Shown: positions 1-10,853, counted from the stretch's first letter. The stretch: DNA of 46,530 nt from Oscillospiraceae bacterium (GCA_009780025.1 WRAV01000014.1:1-46530), one strand, 5' to 3'. The notes: a model not told the origin generated them from the letters alone. Program-made: numbers and translations.

Positions 1-1
1 G

Positions 2-148
2 GCTCCGATCACGACGTTTGACTGGACATACGCCGGGTTCTACGGAGCGGAGGTACGCACGGAGCCATTGGCACCACCGGTAGTTGGTCACCACCAGACG
101 GATCTTATCTGGACGTTGATACCTGGTATAAATCCGTTCCCGTCGTAG
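2..148 (+). CDS. 3' end of an unidentified protein (5' truncated by window edge)
   Basis: An open frame enters from the left edge and runs 48 codons to a TAG at 146-148. The other two forward frames are closed early. The translation ends in a Pro-rich tail (PLAPPVV, then PGINPFPS). It is followed 32 bp later by a strong hairpin, as expected for the end of a transcription unit. No family is recognisable from this fragment. It could also be non-coding; the call rests only on the open frame and the terminator behind it. Confidence 0.3.
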   Translation, partial: APITTFDWTYAGFYGAEVRTEPLAPPVVGHHQTDLIWTLIPGINPFPS

Positions 149-1768
<1,620 letters not shown>

Positions 1769-1772
1769 TAAA

Positions 1773-1806
1773 AAAGTGGCGGGATGTGCAACCATCCCGC
1801 CACTTT
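1773..1806 (+). terminator. Terminator of guaB
   Basis: 14-bp perfect stem (1773-1786 with 1793-1806), loop TGCAAC, flanked by A-run and T-run. It begins 5 bp after the guaB stop and can work in both directions, also serving the convergent regulator at 1902-2600. Confidence 0.85.
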
Positions 1807-1810
1807 GTGG

Positions 1811-1875
1811 CACCCCTCCAAGGAGGGGAATTTTCACTATGCTAAAAAGTTGCTATTCCCCTCCCTGGAGGGGTG
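1811..1875. repeat. MITE-like element with 20-bp terminal inverted repeats
   Basis: Arms at 1811-1830 and 1856-1875 are 20 bp long with one mismatch (CACCCCTCC..GGAGGGGAA type), around an AT-rich 25-bp centre. It is followed by TGGCGCG..GCGCC. A related CCCTC-rich element lies between atpG and atpD. No coding capacity. Confidence 0.6.
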
Positions 1876-1901
1876 GCGCGTATGCGCCGGGTGGTCGTCC
1901 C

Positions 1902-2600
1902 CTACTTTGTCCTCTGCCGAAAATCAATCCGCTTTTCGCAGCTTTGTATAAGGTTAAACAGGCTGGACGCCCACATTGGGTATGTATCGGTGAGTATCTC
2001 GGTGGAGAGCGCTAGGCGCTCGGGTTTTTCTACCGGCTCAAGGCCGGGCAGGGGAGTGCCGCGCGCAACCGAAAGGGCGTTTGCCTGGCAGATATCCATG
2101 GCGGCGCCGGTGTAGTCAAGGGCCGTCTGCAGAGGCAAGATAAACATAGCCTCCTGGTTTTTGGGGTTTGCCGCGTATGTAAGGCGTAGCATCTTGTAGA
2201 GCGCAAGCATCATATAGGCAGAGGCCTCGCCGATAAGCGCCCTCGAGCCGGTTTTTGCTAGAAGGTCAAACAGCACGTGCTGGGAGTTTGCCAGCAGCTT
2301 TTTGCTGAGCACAGGCAGCACAAGGCCGCGGTTTTCACGCTCACCGCCCTCGGCCTCGGGGAGGTCGTCAACGGCCAGGGTAGCGCCCTGCCGCTCAGGC
2401 GAGCGCCCTAGCAGGTAGTCGCAGGAGACGCCGTAGTAGTCGGCGCAGCGCACCAAAAAGCTCAGGCCGCACTCGCGAATTCCCTTTTCGTAGTGAGAAA
2501 GCAGCGCCTGAGAGATGCCCAGATCAGCCGCAGCGTTCTTCTGGCTGAACCCCTTCTCTTTGCGCAGTAGAGTGAGAATACGCGGGAAATCCGAATTCAT
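1902..2600 (-). CDS. XRE-family transcriptional regulator
   Basis: 232 residues. The N-terminal 65 residues form a Cro/C1-type helix-turn-helix: LRKEKGFSQKNAAADLGIS, then the recognition segment QALLSHYEKGIRECG, then YYGVSCDYLLGRS. The remaining 160 residues are helical and match no domain I can name; they may sense a ligand or drive oligomerisation. The ATG at 2600 has a GGAGGG ribosome-binding site 7 bp upstream. It is transcribed divergently from the mutase-like gene at 2719, so it may control that gene, itself, or both. This is inference from position only. The target is unknown. Confidence 0.85.
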   Translation of the reverse strand: MNSDFPRILTLLRKEKGFSQKNAAADLGISQALLSHYEKGIRECGLSFLVRCADYYGVSCDYLLGRSPERQGATLAVDDLPEAEGGERENRGLVLPVLSKKLLANSQHVLFDLLAKTGSRALIGEASAYMMLALYKMLRLTYAANPKNQEAMFILPLQTALDYTGAAMDICQANALSVARGTPLPGLEPVEKPERLALSTEILTDTYPMWASSLFNLIQSCEKRIDFRQRTK

Positions 2601-2630
2601 ACGTCAGCCCTCCAAAGTTACGGTATGTAT

Positions 2631-2659
2631 ATTATATAGGTAGCACAACAATTTGTAAA
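2631..2659 (-). promoter_or_regulatory. Promoter of the XRE regulator
   Basis: On the minus strand TTTACA (2659-2654) and TATAAT (2636-2631) with a 17-bp spacer, 30 bp before the start codon at 2600. Confidence 0.6.
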
Positions 2660-2718
2660 GGAGCAGTTCGCGATATTTCACATTTTTTCGACTTTAACAG
2701 CTTAGCGAGGGATTTTTT

Positions 2719-3348
2719 ATGATATCTTACAAAATTCATCTGATTCGCTCGGGCAGCGCTTCTGAGGGGCACGGTCAACTGCTTATCGGGCAGGAGGACT
2801 TGCCATTGTCGCGGAGCGGGCAGGAGAAGCTCGAACGCTTGCAACAGGCTGGCGGCTACCCGCAAGTCGACCGGCTGTACGCGAGCCCGCTTGCGCGTTG
2901 CTTACAAACCGCGGAAATCCTTTACCCGGGCTACTCCACGCACCAGGTGGAGGGGCTAAAGGACACCTGCCTGGGCGAGTTTGAGGGTAAGAGCTTTGAG
3001 CAGTTGAAAGATTTGCCGGCCTTTACCGCCTGGCTGCACAACTCACAAGCAAGCCCGCCGCCCGGCGGCGAGAATGTTGAGGACTTTATGGCCCGAGTGA
3101 GCGCCGCCCTCGACGGCGTAGTACGGGGTATGATGCGCGAGCGGATAACAAGCGCTGGGGTAATCACACACGGCGGGGTAATTATGACGCTGATGGCGGC
3201 GGTGGCGTTGCCACGGCTGCCGATCCACCAATGGGCGGTGGCGCACGGGCAGGGGTACACTTTGCTGACCAGCGCGCAACTTTGGATGCAGGGCGGCTGC
3301 GCCGAGGCATTTGCCCTACTTCCGGAGCGGCCCGAAGCCACTGAATGA
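2719..3348 (+). CDS. Histidine-phosphatase (phosphoglycerate mutase) fold protein lacking the catalytic His
   Basis: 209 residues resembling the CobC/GpmB branch of the histidine phosphatase superfamily. Recognisable family blocks are IGQEDLPLSRSGQ, YASPLARCLQTAEIL, the LGEFEGKS loop and ITHGGVIMTLM (second active-site His at residue 151). The family's first motif, normally LIRHG with the phosphorylated histidine, reads LIRSG here: residue 11 is Ser (TCG, 2749-2751). The reading frame is open throughout, so this is a substitution and not a frame error. Known family chemistry needs that His, so the protein is probably a pseudo-phosphatase or uses another nucleophile. The start ATG at 2719 has GAGGGAT upstream. 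It is divergent from an XRE regulator. Confidence 0.8.
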   Translation: MISYKIHLIRSGSASEGHGQLLIGQEDLPLSRSGQEKLERLQQAGGYPQVDRLYASPLARCLQTAEILYPGYSTHQVEGLKDTCLGEFEGKSFEQLKDLPAFTAWLHNSQASPPPGGENVEDFMARVSAALDGVVRGMMRERITSAGVITHGGVIMTLMAAVALPRLPIHQWAVAHGQGYTLLTSAQLWMQGGCAEAFALLPERPEATE

Positions 3349-3432
3349 AAGGGAAAACTTCCTCCCATAATATGGATATGTGGACAGGCGAGTATATATG
3401 TGCGCCATGTACACTAACGGGGAGGAAGATGC

Positions 3433-4311
3433 ATGTCATTTTACGCCGCTATAAAGAAGAGCGCAAAAACGGCCCTGGCAGGCAGGCGGGGAGCCGGGGC
3501 GGTCGCGACCCTGCTTGTGCTGGGTGCTTTGGCCACGCTGGGTGCCATGGACTTTTTTGCGCTGCGGATGTTCGCGCCACCGCCGAGCGATTACTGGCGC
3601 AGCGGCGCGGTCGAGCCAACTTACTTTCTGCGGGTGTTTTTCGGCCAAAGCCCCCAAGAGTTGATTATCGCCGGGCTGGCGCTGGCCACGTACCTTATGC
3701 TGCTCGCCCCGCTGTTTTTAGGTATGGCGCGCTGGCATTACGTCCTCATACAGGGGGATCGGCCCAACACTGGTGAGCTGCTGCATTTTTTTAGGGGCGG
3801 GCGCAGGTACGGCAGGGCGGTCTGGCACAACGTACAGTTAACGCTGCGCTGCCTGGGGTGGGGGATAGTTTTTTTGGCGTTGCCGTCCGGTTTGCTGAGC
3901 ATCTGTGTGCGTTTTCTACTGATAGACGGGCTGACCCGCACCACCCGGATGATCGCCAGCGTTGGAATAGTAGTGGCTTTTGCCCTGCTGGTGATGGCAG
4001 CTGTTCTCTACGCGATTTACCTGGGCAAGTACGCTTTGAGCGGCTACCTGCTCTGCGAGAGCGACAGGATTAGCGTTCGCCAGGCGCTACGCACATCTAT
4101 ACGCTACACCAAGGGGTACCGGGGGGTTAAGTTTTTGTTTACGCTTTCGTTTGCGGGGTGGTATCTGCTTGTGCCGGCCACGCTATTGGTTGCGCTGGTT
4201 TTTGTGCTGACTTATCACATGGCCGGAGAGACCGTGTTTGCCCGGTACCTTGTCGAGAAGAATCGTGCTGAACTTTCGCCGGTTACTCGGGAGTTTGGGG
4301 GCGCGGCGTAA
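3433..4311 (+). CDS. DUF975-type integral membrane protein
   Basis: 292 residues with about five to six hydrophobic segments (near residues 22-45, 75-105, 130-155, 175-200 and 235-265). The N-terminus is cytoplasmic-looking (MSFYAAIKKSAKTAL). The block VRQALRTSIRYTKGYRG followed by FTLSFAGWYLL near residues 213-245 matches the conserved C-terminal pattern of DUF975 membrane proteins of Firmicutes. The function of that family is not known. GGGGAGG lies 7 bp before the ATG at 3433. No transporter or enzyme motif was seen. It stands alone between the mutase-like gene and a Uma2 gene. Confidence 0.7.
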   Translation: MSFYAAIKKSAKTALAGRRGAGAVATLLVLGALATLGAMDFFALRMFAPPPSDYWRSGAVEPTYFLRVFFGQSPQELIIAGLALATYLMLLAPLFLGMARWHYVLIQGDRPNTGELLHFFRGGRRYGRAVWHNVQLTLRCLGWGIVFLALPSGLLSICVRFLLIDGLTRTTRMIASVGIVVAFALLVMAAVLYAIYLGKYALSGYLLCESDRISVRQALRTSIRYTKGYRGVKFLFTLSFAGWYLLVPATLLVALVFVLTYHMAGETVFARYLVEKNRAELSPVTREFGGAA

Positions 4312-4314
4312 GTC

Positions 4315-4343
4315 TTGTTCTTTCTTTGATTTTTTGGTATCAT
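4315..4343 (+). promoter_or_regulatory. Promoter of the Uma2 gene
   Basis: TTGTTC (4315-4320), 17-bp spacer, TATCAT (4338-4343), 33 bp before the GTG start. It may also drive valS, which has no promoter of its own that I can see. Confidence 0.45.
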
Positions 4344-4376
4344 GGTGAGGAGTAAAGTAGGAAAGGAGAGCGACAC

Positions 4377-4937
4377 GTGGAACAGTTGCGGGAAGAGCGC
4401 CGGTACACTTATGCGGATTATTGCACGTGGGATGACAACGAGCGCTGGGAGTTGATTGACGGCGTACCATATGCAATGTCTCCGGCACCTAGGCCAAGAC
4501 ACCAGAATATTGCTGGAGAGATTTATGGGCAGTTGCGCGGCTTTTTAAAAGGAAAGCCATGCAAGGCTTTGATTTCGCCGCTTGACGTGCGGTTGAATGC
4601 CGACGGCGAAGATGACACGGTTGTGCAGCCTGACGTTGTGGTGATTTGCGACCGCGCCAAAATTGACGACAAAGGCTGCAAAGGCGCACCTGATCTGGTG
4701 GTTGAGGTTCTCTCTCCTTCCACCTCCCGGCGTGACAGATGGGAGAAGTTGAACCTTTACAGACGTTGCGGAGTGCGCGAATACTGGATTGCGGATCCGG
4801 ACACAAACACGCTGCAAGTGTGTACGCTACACGAGCAGCAATATATAGTTACGGTATATGCGGAGATTGATACAGTGTCGGTCAGTGCCTTGCCCGGCTG
4901 CGAAATTAATCTGCACGATGTCTTTGAGCAGCTGTAG
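4377..4937 (+). CDS. Uma2-family PD-(D/E)XK nuclease-like protein
   Basis: 186 residues covering one complete Uma2 (DUF820) domain. Visible hallmarks are WELIDGVPYAMSPAP with HQNIAGEIYGQL at the N-terminus, VQPDVVVICD, APDLVVEVLSPST, and KLNLYRRCGVREYWIADP. The acidic and lysine residues of the restriction-endonuclease-like core (D of VQPD, E of VVEVLSPS, K after it) are all present, so it looks catalytically complete. Biological roles of the family are poorly defined and often tied to mobile DNA. The start is GTG at 4377 with GGAAAGGAGAG just upstream. It lies 55 bp before valS and is possibly co-transcribed with it. Confidence 0.9.
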   Translation: MEQLREERRYTYADYCTWDDNERWELIDGVPYAMSPAPRPRHQNIAGEIYGQLRGFLKGKPCKALISPLDVRLNADGEDDTVVQPDVVVICDRAKIDDKGCKGAPDLVVEVLSPSTSRRDRWEKLNLYRRCGVREYWIADPDTNTLQVCTLHEQQYIVTVYAEIDTVSVSALPGCEINLHDVFEQL

Positions 4938-4991
4938 TGGCGCGAATTCATTTTTACCGGCAAGCAGCAACACATAGGGGGCAATCACATA

Positions 4992-7610
4992 ATGAGAAGA
5001 GAACTCAGCAGCAAGTACGACCCTTCCGGGGTTGAGGACAGAATCTATGCATTTTGGGAGGACGGCGGCTTTTTCGCGGCCCAGGCCGGCAGCGGCAAGG
5101 AGCCGTATACAATCGTCATGCCTCCGCCCAACATCACCGGGCAGCTGCACATGGGCCACGCGCTGGACAACACGCTCCAGGACCTGCTAATCCGCTACCG
5201 TCGTATGCAGGGCCGGGAAGCTCTCTGGCTGCCGGGCACCGACCACGCGTCTATCGCGACTGAAGCCAAGATTGTTGACGCCCTCAAAGCCGAGGGGCTG
5301 AGCAAAGATTCGCTGGGTCGGGAAGGTTACTTAAAGCGTGCCTGGGAGTGGAAGAGCGAGTACGGCGGCCGGATTGTCGGCCAGCTGCGCAAAATCGGCT
5401 CGTCCTGCGATTGGGGCCGCGAGCGGTTCACCATGGACGAGGGGTGCAGCAAAGCGGTGGTTGAGGTCTTCAACCGCCTGTACGAGCGTGGGCTGATTTA
5501 CCGCGGTGAGCGGATTATCAACTGGTGCCCCAGCTGCCTGACTTCACTCTCGGACATTGAGGTTGAGCATGAGGAGCGGGTCGGCCATTTCTGGCAGATA
5601 CGCTATCCGCTCAGCGATGGCAGCGGCTACATCGAGGTTGCCACCACCCGCCCGGAGACCATGCTGGGCGATACCGCTGTGGCTGTCCACCCGGAGGACG
5701 AGCGGTATAAGCACCTGATTGGCAAGACGCTGATTCTGCCGCTATTGGAGCGCGAAATTCCGATCATAGCCGATGAATATGTCGACCCGGAATTCGGTAC
5801 GGGTGCAGTTAAGATTACCCCCGCACACGACCCTAACGACTTTGAGGTCGGGTTGCGCCACGACCTGCCCCTACTCAACGTGATGACTGAGAGCGCAGTG
5901 ATAAACGAGAACGGCGGCAAGTACCAGGGCATGAAGCGGTACGAGGCTCGCAAAACAATCGTCGCCGACCTGGAGGCCGCCGGGCTGCTGGTCAGCGTGC
6001 GCGAGCACGCCCACAATGTCGGTGGTTGCTACCGCTGCGGCGAGACCGTCGAGCCCTGGGTAAGTATGCAATGGTTTGTCAAAATGTCTCCGCTGGCCGA
6101 GCCGGCAATTGAGGCTGTACGTAGCGGCGAGATAAAATTTGTCCCTGAGCGGTTTGAGAAAATATACTTCAATTGGATGGAAAACATACGGGATTGGTGT
6201 ATCTCTCGCCAGATTTGGTGGGGCCACCGTATCCCGGCCTGGTACTGCCAAGGCTGCGGCGAGAGTATTGTAGCGCGGCAGGCACCAACCACCTGCCCTA
6301 AGTGCGCCGGCAAAAACTTTGCCCAGGACGAAGATACGCTTGACACCTGGTTCTCCTCTGCGCTATGGCCGTTTTCGACCTTGGGCTGGCCGGAAAAAAC
6401 CGATGATCTTAGCTACTTTTACCCGACCAATGTGCTGGTGACGGGGTACGATATTATATTCTTTTGGGTAGCGCGGATGATTTTCTCCGGCGTAGACGAG
6501 ATGGGCGAGCCACCGTTTGACACCGTATTTATCCATGGGTTGGTGCGGGACGCGCAAGGGCGCAAGATGTCAAAGTCGCTGGGCAACGGGGTTGACCCGC
6601 TGGATATAATCGCCGAGTACGGTGCGGACGCTCTGCGGTTTACCCTGGCTACCGGCGTTTCGCCGGGGAACGACCTGCGCTTTTCGGACGAGAAGTGCAA
6701 GGCTAACCGCAACTTTTGCAACAAAATCTGGAACGCGGCACGCTATCTGCTGATGAACTTAACCCCTGACGCTAAACCCGGTGAGCTGCCGGATCAGCTG
6801 GCCATGGAGGATAAGTGGCTGCTCAGCAAGTATAACGACCTTGTGGGCGAAGTTACCGCAAATCTTGACAAGTTCGAGCCTGGGGTGGCCGCAGGCAAGC
6901 TCTATGACTTCTTTTGGGACGTGCTCTGCGACTGGTATATCGAGCTCTCCAAGTCCCGGTTCCAGGAGGGCGGCGAGGCCGGTGAGCGGGCGGGGCAAGT
7001 GCTGCTCTATGTCATGGAGGGCGCGCTGAGGCTTATGCACCCGTTCATGCCTTTCATCACCGAAGAGGTTTGGCAGGCGCTGCCACATACCGGCGAGACC
7101 CTAATGCGCGCACCCTGGCCGGTGCACGACCAGGCGCTCTCCTTCCCGCAAGAGGAGCGCGAGTTCAGCATGATAGTAGCGGCAATCGGTGCTATCCGTG
7201 CACGCCGTGCAGAGATGAACGTGCCGCCATCCAAGAAGGCTCGGCTGCAGATCGAGACCCAGCAAGCCGCGGTATTCGCGCAGGGTGTGCCGTTCATAGA
7301 ACGCCTAGGTAGCGCGAGTGAGATTGAGATCGGCAACGCTTTCCCGACACAGGGCGCGGTTCAGGTGCTCACCAGTGATGCGCGGATACTTATCCCGCTC
7401 GCCGAGCTCATTGACCCAGAAAAAGAGCGTGCCCGCCTCACCAAAGAGAAGGCAGCCGCGCAAAAAGATATAGAGGCGCTTGAGAAAAAGCTTGGCAGCC
7501 CCGGGTTTGTCGAGAAGGCAAAGCCCGAAGTTGTCGCGGCCCAGCGGGAGAAGCTGGAGAGTGTGAAGCAGCTGCTGGGCAAGATTGAGGAGAGTTTGGC
7601 GGGGTTGTAG
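4992..7610 (+). CDS. valS: Valyl-tRNA synthetase
   Basis: Charges tRNA-Val with valine and edits mischarged threonine. The 872 residues form a complete class I synthetase. The HIGH motif is HMGH at about residue 53 and the KMSKS loop is KMSKS at 525-529. The editing domain lies between, with [12 protein letters not shown]. Zinc-knuckle cysteines are seen in CPSC and in CQGCGE..CPKC. The C-terminal segment is a coiled-coil tRNA-binding arm ([26 protein letters not shown], broken here as [12 protein letters not shown] then [10 protein letters not shown]). The start ATG has TAGGGGG 10 bp upstream. Unlike many Firmicutes valS genes, no T-box leader fits in the 55-bp gap to the Uma2 gene. Confidence 0.97.
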   Translation: MRRELSSKYDPSGVEDRIYAFWEDGGFFAAQAGSGKEPYTIVMPPPNITGQLHMGHALDNTLQDLLIRYRRMQGREALWLPGTDHASIATEAKIVDALKAEGLSKDSLGREGYLKRAWEWKSEYGGRIVGQLRKIGSSCDWGRERFTMDEGCSKAVVEVFNRLYERGLIYRGERIINWCPSCLTSLSDIEVEHEERVGHFWQIRYPLSDGSGYIEVATTRPETMLGDTAVAVHPEDERYKHLIGKTLILPLLEREIPIIADEYVDPEFGTGAVKITPAHDPNDFEVGLRHDLPLLNVMTESAVINENGGKYQGMKRYEARKTIVADLEAAGLLVSVREHAHNVGGCYRCGETVEPWVSMQWFVKMSPLAEPAIEAVRSGEIKFVPERFEKIYFNWMENIRDWCISRQIWWGHRIPAWYCQGCGESIVARQAPTTCPKCAGKNFAQDEDTLDTWFSSALWPFSTLGWPEKTDDLSYFYPTNVLVTGYDIIFFWVARMIFSGVDEMGEPPFDTVFIHGLVRDAQGRKMSKSLGNGVDPLDIIAEYGADALRFTLATGVSPGNDLRFSDEKCKANRNFCNKIWNAARYLLMNLTPDAKPGELPDQLAMEDKWLLSKYNDLVGEVTANLDKFEPGVAAGKLYDFFWDVLCDWYIELSKSRFQEGGEAGERAGQVLLYVMEGALRLMHPFMPFITEEVWQALPHTGETLMRAPWPVHDQALSFPQEEREFSMIVAAIGAIRARRAEMNVPPSKKARLQIETQQAAVFAQGVPFIERLGSASEIEIGNAFPTQGAVQVLTSDARILIPLAELIDPEKERARLTKEKAAAQKDIEALEKKLGSPGFVEKAKPEVVAAQREKLESVKQLLGKIEESLAGL

Positions 7611-7619
7611 GAGGAGGTT

Positions 7620-7790
7620 CCGCACAAACCGACTTGTAGGTGACGCATACCCGGGCGTCCCGGCCAATTGATGTAGCTTATGGGTGGGTTAGGGGCCGAT
7701 GGCAATCATTCTGGGCATTTGATGCAGCGCCGGTGTAATTGGAGCGGGTCGCTCAGTGCGCGACCCCTACAACGCCGGCCCAGCGGGAAT
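7620..7790. repeat. Two units of the GTAGGGG-type palindromic repeat
   Basis: About 7622-7668 (CTTGTAGGTGACGC..CCGGGCGTCCCGGCCAAT) matches one unit of the array at 39777-39828. In inverted orientation, 7743-7780 holds a GGGTCGC..GCGACCC hairpin ending in CTACAACG. No gene in this 276-bp valS-mutS2 gap. Confidence 0.55.
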
Positions 7791-7801
7791 TTGTGGGTCG
7801 A

Positions 7802-7830
7802 TTGCCTGTTTGCCATCCCGACGATATAAA
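7802..7830 (+). promoter_or_regulatory. Promoter of mutS2
   Basis: TTGCCT (7802-7807), 17-bp spacer, TATAAA (7825-7830), 57 bp before the start codon. Confidence 0.6.
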
Positions 7831-7886
7831 CTCACACCATGTAGTGTGCGGCCAGATGCGCCGCACAACAACCGAAAGGACAACGA

Positions 7887-10274
7887 ATGACCAAGCACCA
7901 CAAAACCCTAGAACTAGACAAAGTCTTAGCGCTGCTGGCAGACCACGCCGGCAGCGCCGCAACCCGTACCATTGCGCTCGAGCTGCGCCCGGCGCAGTCT
8001 GTGCGGCAGGCGGGGGCGCTGCTTGCCCTTACGGTGGAGGCCCACCGACTCTGCGGGCGGCAGGGTACGCCGTCTATCGTGCTGCCAGATATGAGGGACC
8101 CGCTTAAGCGGGTGGAGCTGGGTGCGGCACTTAGCCTGCGGGAGTTGCTGGATATAGCACGCCTGCTCTCCACAGGGCGGGGGCTGCAAACCTGGAAAAA
8201 GCGCTCGGGTGGGGAGGCTAAGGACTGCGCCAATCCGCTTGATTCCCTGTTCAAGCTGTTATACGCCGACAAAGGCCTAGAGGAAGACCTGACCGGGGCC
8301 ATTCTCTCGGAGGAGGAAGTGCACGACCGGGCCAGCGGCGAGCTCTACGATATTCGCCGGAAGATACGCACAGCGCACTCTAAGGCACGGGATATACTCG
8401 ACAAAATTATCCGCTCGAGCACCCACCAGAAGCATTTGCAGGAGCAGCTGGTGACTATGCGGAGCGGGCGGTTTGTGGTACCGGTGCGCGCTGAGTTCCG
8501 TGGGGAGATTAAAGGACTGACCCACGACACCTCGGCCAGCGGGGCAACTGTCTTCGTCGAACCGATGAGCGTGGTCGAGCAAAACAACTTAATCCGCGAT
8601 CTTGAGGCCGCCGAACGCCGGGAAATTGCCCGGATACTTTTGGAGTTTTCGCAGCGGGTTGGCGCAGTCAGCCGAGAGCTCGAGGGCAGCTACGACGCGC
8701 TGATTGAGCTCGACCTCATCTTTGCCAAAACCCGCTTGGCCGACAGTATGAAGGCAAGCGAGCCGATTCTGGTGAGCGAAGGCGGGACGCACTTAAAGAA
8801 GGCGCGACACCCGCTTATTCCGGCTGATAAAATTGTGCCTATCGATATATGGCTGGGCGATGAGTTCGACACCCTGGTTATAACCGGGCCCAATACCGGT
8901 GGTAAGACAGTTGCACTCAAGACCCTGGGGCTGCTGACCCTGATGGCCGGCTGTGGTCTGCTGCTGCCGGTGACCGAAGAGAGCCGGGTGCGCTATTACG
9001 AGAGTGTGCTGGCCGACATTGGGGACGAGCAAAGTATAGAGCAAAGCCTGAGCACATTTTCGGGGCATATGACCAATATCGTCTCTATCTTGGGCCAGGC
9101 GGGCCGCGACAGCCTTGTGTTGATGGACGAGCTGGGCGCAGGTACCGACCCCGTTGAGGGCGCGGCGCTGGCGGTTGCCATAATAGACCATCTGCGCGGG
9201 GTGGGCGCAAAGACAGCCGCCACCACCCACTACGCCGAGATAAAAATGTACGCCCTGCAGACCCCTGGCGTCGAGAACGCCAGCTGCGAGTTCGACGTCA
9301 ACACCTTGCGGCCGACCTACCGACTGCTGATCGGTACCCCGGGGCGCTCAAACGCGTTCGCGATTAGCGGGCGGCTGGGGCTACCCGAGCATATAATCGA
9401 GGCTGCGAAAGCCGGGGTCTCTCGCGAAAACACCCGGTTCGAGGAGCTGGTGCAGAGCCTTGAGAGCACCCGCAATGCGCTTGAATCCGAGCGTGAGCAG
9501 GCAGAGCAGATCCGCCGACAAGCCGAGCAAGCCCGCCAAAGGGCAGAGAAAGCTCTGGAAGAGACCGAAAAGCAGAAGGAATCCGCTCTGAACAGCGCCA
9601 GAGAGCAAGCTAAGTCCCTGGTAGAGCAGGTGCGATTTGATTCCGGCCGGCTGCTCGATGAGCTCGACGCACTAAAAAAACAGAAAGATAAGGCTGACTT
9701 TGCAGCAAATGTGGCAGATATACGCACTACGTTTAAGAGCTATCTCACTGATCTTGAAAATAGCGCCGATCCTGTGCGCGAAAAACCACGGGATGAAAAC
9801 TACCGTCTGCCACGTCCACTCAAATCCGGGGATGTGGTCACGCTGGTGGAGTTTGGCAGCCAGGGCATCGTAATTACTCCGGCGGACGTGGGCGGCTTCG
9901 TGCAGGTACAGGCGGGGGCGCTCAAGACCAAAGTGCACCAGGACAACTTGCGCCTGGTCGAGGCGCCCAAAGCCACCTTGAGCGGGGGATCGGTCAGCAT
10001 AAAGCAGGTGGTAGGCAGCGTAAAGGCCCAGGCATCATCTTCGGTCAGCCTGCGGGGGATGCGCTTTGAAGAGGCAATGCTCGAGCTTGAACGATTTTTG
10101 GACAATGCGGTGTTGTCTGGGCTGCCCAGCGTGACTGTCATACACGGCAAGGGCACGGGTACCCTGCGCGATGCGGTTCGAAAGTGTCTAAGGGCGCACA
10201 AAAGCGTGCGCAGCTTCCGGCAGGGGGCGTACGGAGAAGGCGAGGCAGGGGTTACCATTGCCGAACTGAAATAA
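7887..10274 (+). CDS. mutS2: MutS2 (RqcU-type) ATPase with C-terminal Smr domain
   Basis: 795 residues, typical of MutS2, a MutS paralogue tied to recombination control and, in Bacillus, to splitting of collided ribosomes. In order: the clamp/coiled-coil region (1-300), Walker A GPNTGGKT (about 334-341), Walker B LVLMDELGAGTD, the signature STFSGHM, a long charged coiled coil (about 515-620, runs of EQAEQIRRQAEQARQRAE), a KOW-like segment around KSGDVVTLVEFGSQG, and an Smr domain with HGKGTGTLRDAV. The Smr LDLR motif is replaced by VSLR: Ser721 stands where Asp is usual. GAAAGGAC precedes the ATG at 7887. It has its own promoter. Confidence 0.96.
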   Translation: MTKHHKTLELDKVLALLADHAGSAATRTIALELRPAQSVRQAGALLALTVEAHRLCGRQGTPSIVLPDMRDPLKRVELGAALSLRELLDIARLLSTGRGLQTWKKRSGGEAKDCANPLDSLFKLLYADKGLEEDLTGAILSEEEVHDRASGELYDIRRKIRTAHSKARDILDKIIRSSTHQKHLQEQLVTMRSGRFVVPVRAEFRGEIKGLTHDTSASGATVFVEPMSVVEQNNLIRDLEAAERREIARILLEFSQRVGAVSRELEGSYDALIELDLIFAKTRLADSMKASEPILVSEGGTHLKKARHPLIPADKIVPIDIWLGDEFDTLVITGPNTGGKTVALKTLGLLTLMAGCGLLLPVTEESRVRYYESVLADIGDEQSIEQSLSTFSGHMTNIVSILGQAGRDSLVLMDELGAGTDPVEGAALAVAIIDHLRGVGAKTAATTHYAEIKMYALQTPGVENASCEFDVNTLRPTYRLLIGTPGRSNAFAISGRLGLPEHIIEAAKAGVSRENTRFEELVQSLESTRNALESEREQAEQIRRQAEQARQRAEKALEETEKQKESALNSAREQAKSLVEQVRFDSGRLLDELDALKKQKDKADFAANVADIRTTFKSYLTDLENSADPVREKPRDENYRLPRPLKSGDVVTLVEFGSQGIVITPADVGGFVQVQAGALKTKVHQDNLRLVEAPKATLSGGSVSIKQVVGSVKAQASSSVSLRGMRFEEAMLELERFLDNAVLSGLPSVTVIHGKGTGTLRDAVRKCLRAHKSVRSFRQGAYGEGEAGVTIAELK

Positions 10275-10318
10275 GTTTGGGCCGCCCCTCACTAGCTGGG
10301 AAATTTATGTATTATTAC

Positions 10319-10347
10319 TTGCAAAATATCTTGACTAGCAGTATAAT
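10319..10347 (+). promoter_or_regulatory. Promoter of the relB/parE-like operon
   Basis: TTGCAA (10319-10324), 17-bp spacer, TATAAT (10342-10347), 33 bp before the proposed TTG start. A TTGACT at 10331 is too close to the -10 box to act as the -35. Confidence 0.6.
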
Positions 10348-10379
10348 GATGTGCATATGGTACAAGGGAGTTGAGTGCT

Positions 10380-10853
10380 TTGGCGATAAAAGCAACTACT
10401 GTGCGCATAGAGCTCGCGGTGCGAAAACAGGCTGAGGAGATGCTTGAAGAAATAGGCATGGACCTCAACACTTACCTGACCGCAAGCGTGAAGGCGCTGG
10501 TAAGGGAGAGAAAAGTACCGTTCGAGATGGCAACCGCTCAGTATATAGCCGACCAAGCTACATATAAAAAGCCGGCAGAAACCGGGGGGAGAGCGCTTAC
10601 TTTTGCGTACCCTGCCCAGACGGAACATGTGCAGGACACAGCCGACGACGCGGTGCCGGAAGAGCCGATACAGTCCCAGCGGGAAGCCGCTTACCCGACC
10701 CTGATGGTCACCAAGCAACAATATACAACCGATCATGCGACACTTGAAAAACTGGCCCAGGCAGAAATAGAAGCCGCCGACCCCGACACAGAGCTGCTCC
10801 GCCACGAGGACGTATTCTACAAGATACGAGAGCGACACGCCTATGAAATATGA
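10380..10853 (+). CDS. RelB/DinJ-type antitoxin with long C-terminal extension
   Basis: 157 residues from the TTG at 10380, chosen because AGGGAG ends 9 bp before it; the TTG at 10371 would abut that site. Residues 1-50 (KATTVRIELAVRKQAEEML, then LNTYLTASVKALVRERKVPFEM) are a ribbon-helix-helix DinJ/RelB domain. Typical relatives are 85-100 residues. Here an extra 60-70 residues follow, including two similar stretches, QYIADQATYKKPAET and QYTTDHATLEKLAQA, that suggest an internal duplication. The stop overlaps the toxin start by 11 bp, the usual translationally coupled layout. It is expected to neutralise the neighbouring toxin and repress the operon. Confidence 0.8.
   Translation: MAIKATTVRIELAVRKQAEEMLEEIGMDLNTYLTASVKALVRERKVPFEMATAQYIADQATYKKPAETGGRALTFAYPAQTEHVQDTADDAVPEEPIQSQREAAYPTLMVTKQQYTTDHATLEKLAQAEIEAADPDTELLRHEDVFYKIRERHAYEI

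Noticed and set aside
4938-4991. T-box leader for valS
   Set aside because: The gap to the Uma2 gene is only 54 bp and has no specifier stem or antiterminator signature.
10331-10336. TTGACT as -35 of the relB/parE-like operon
   Set aside because: Only 5 bp separate it from TATAAT; TTGCAA at 10319 has the right 17-bp spacing.
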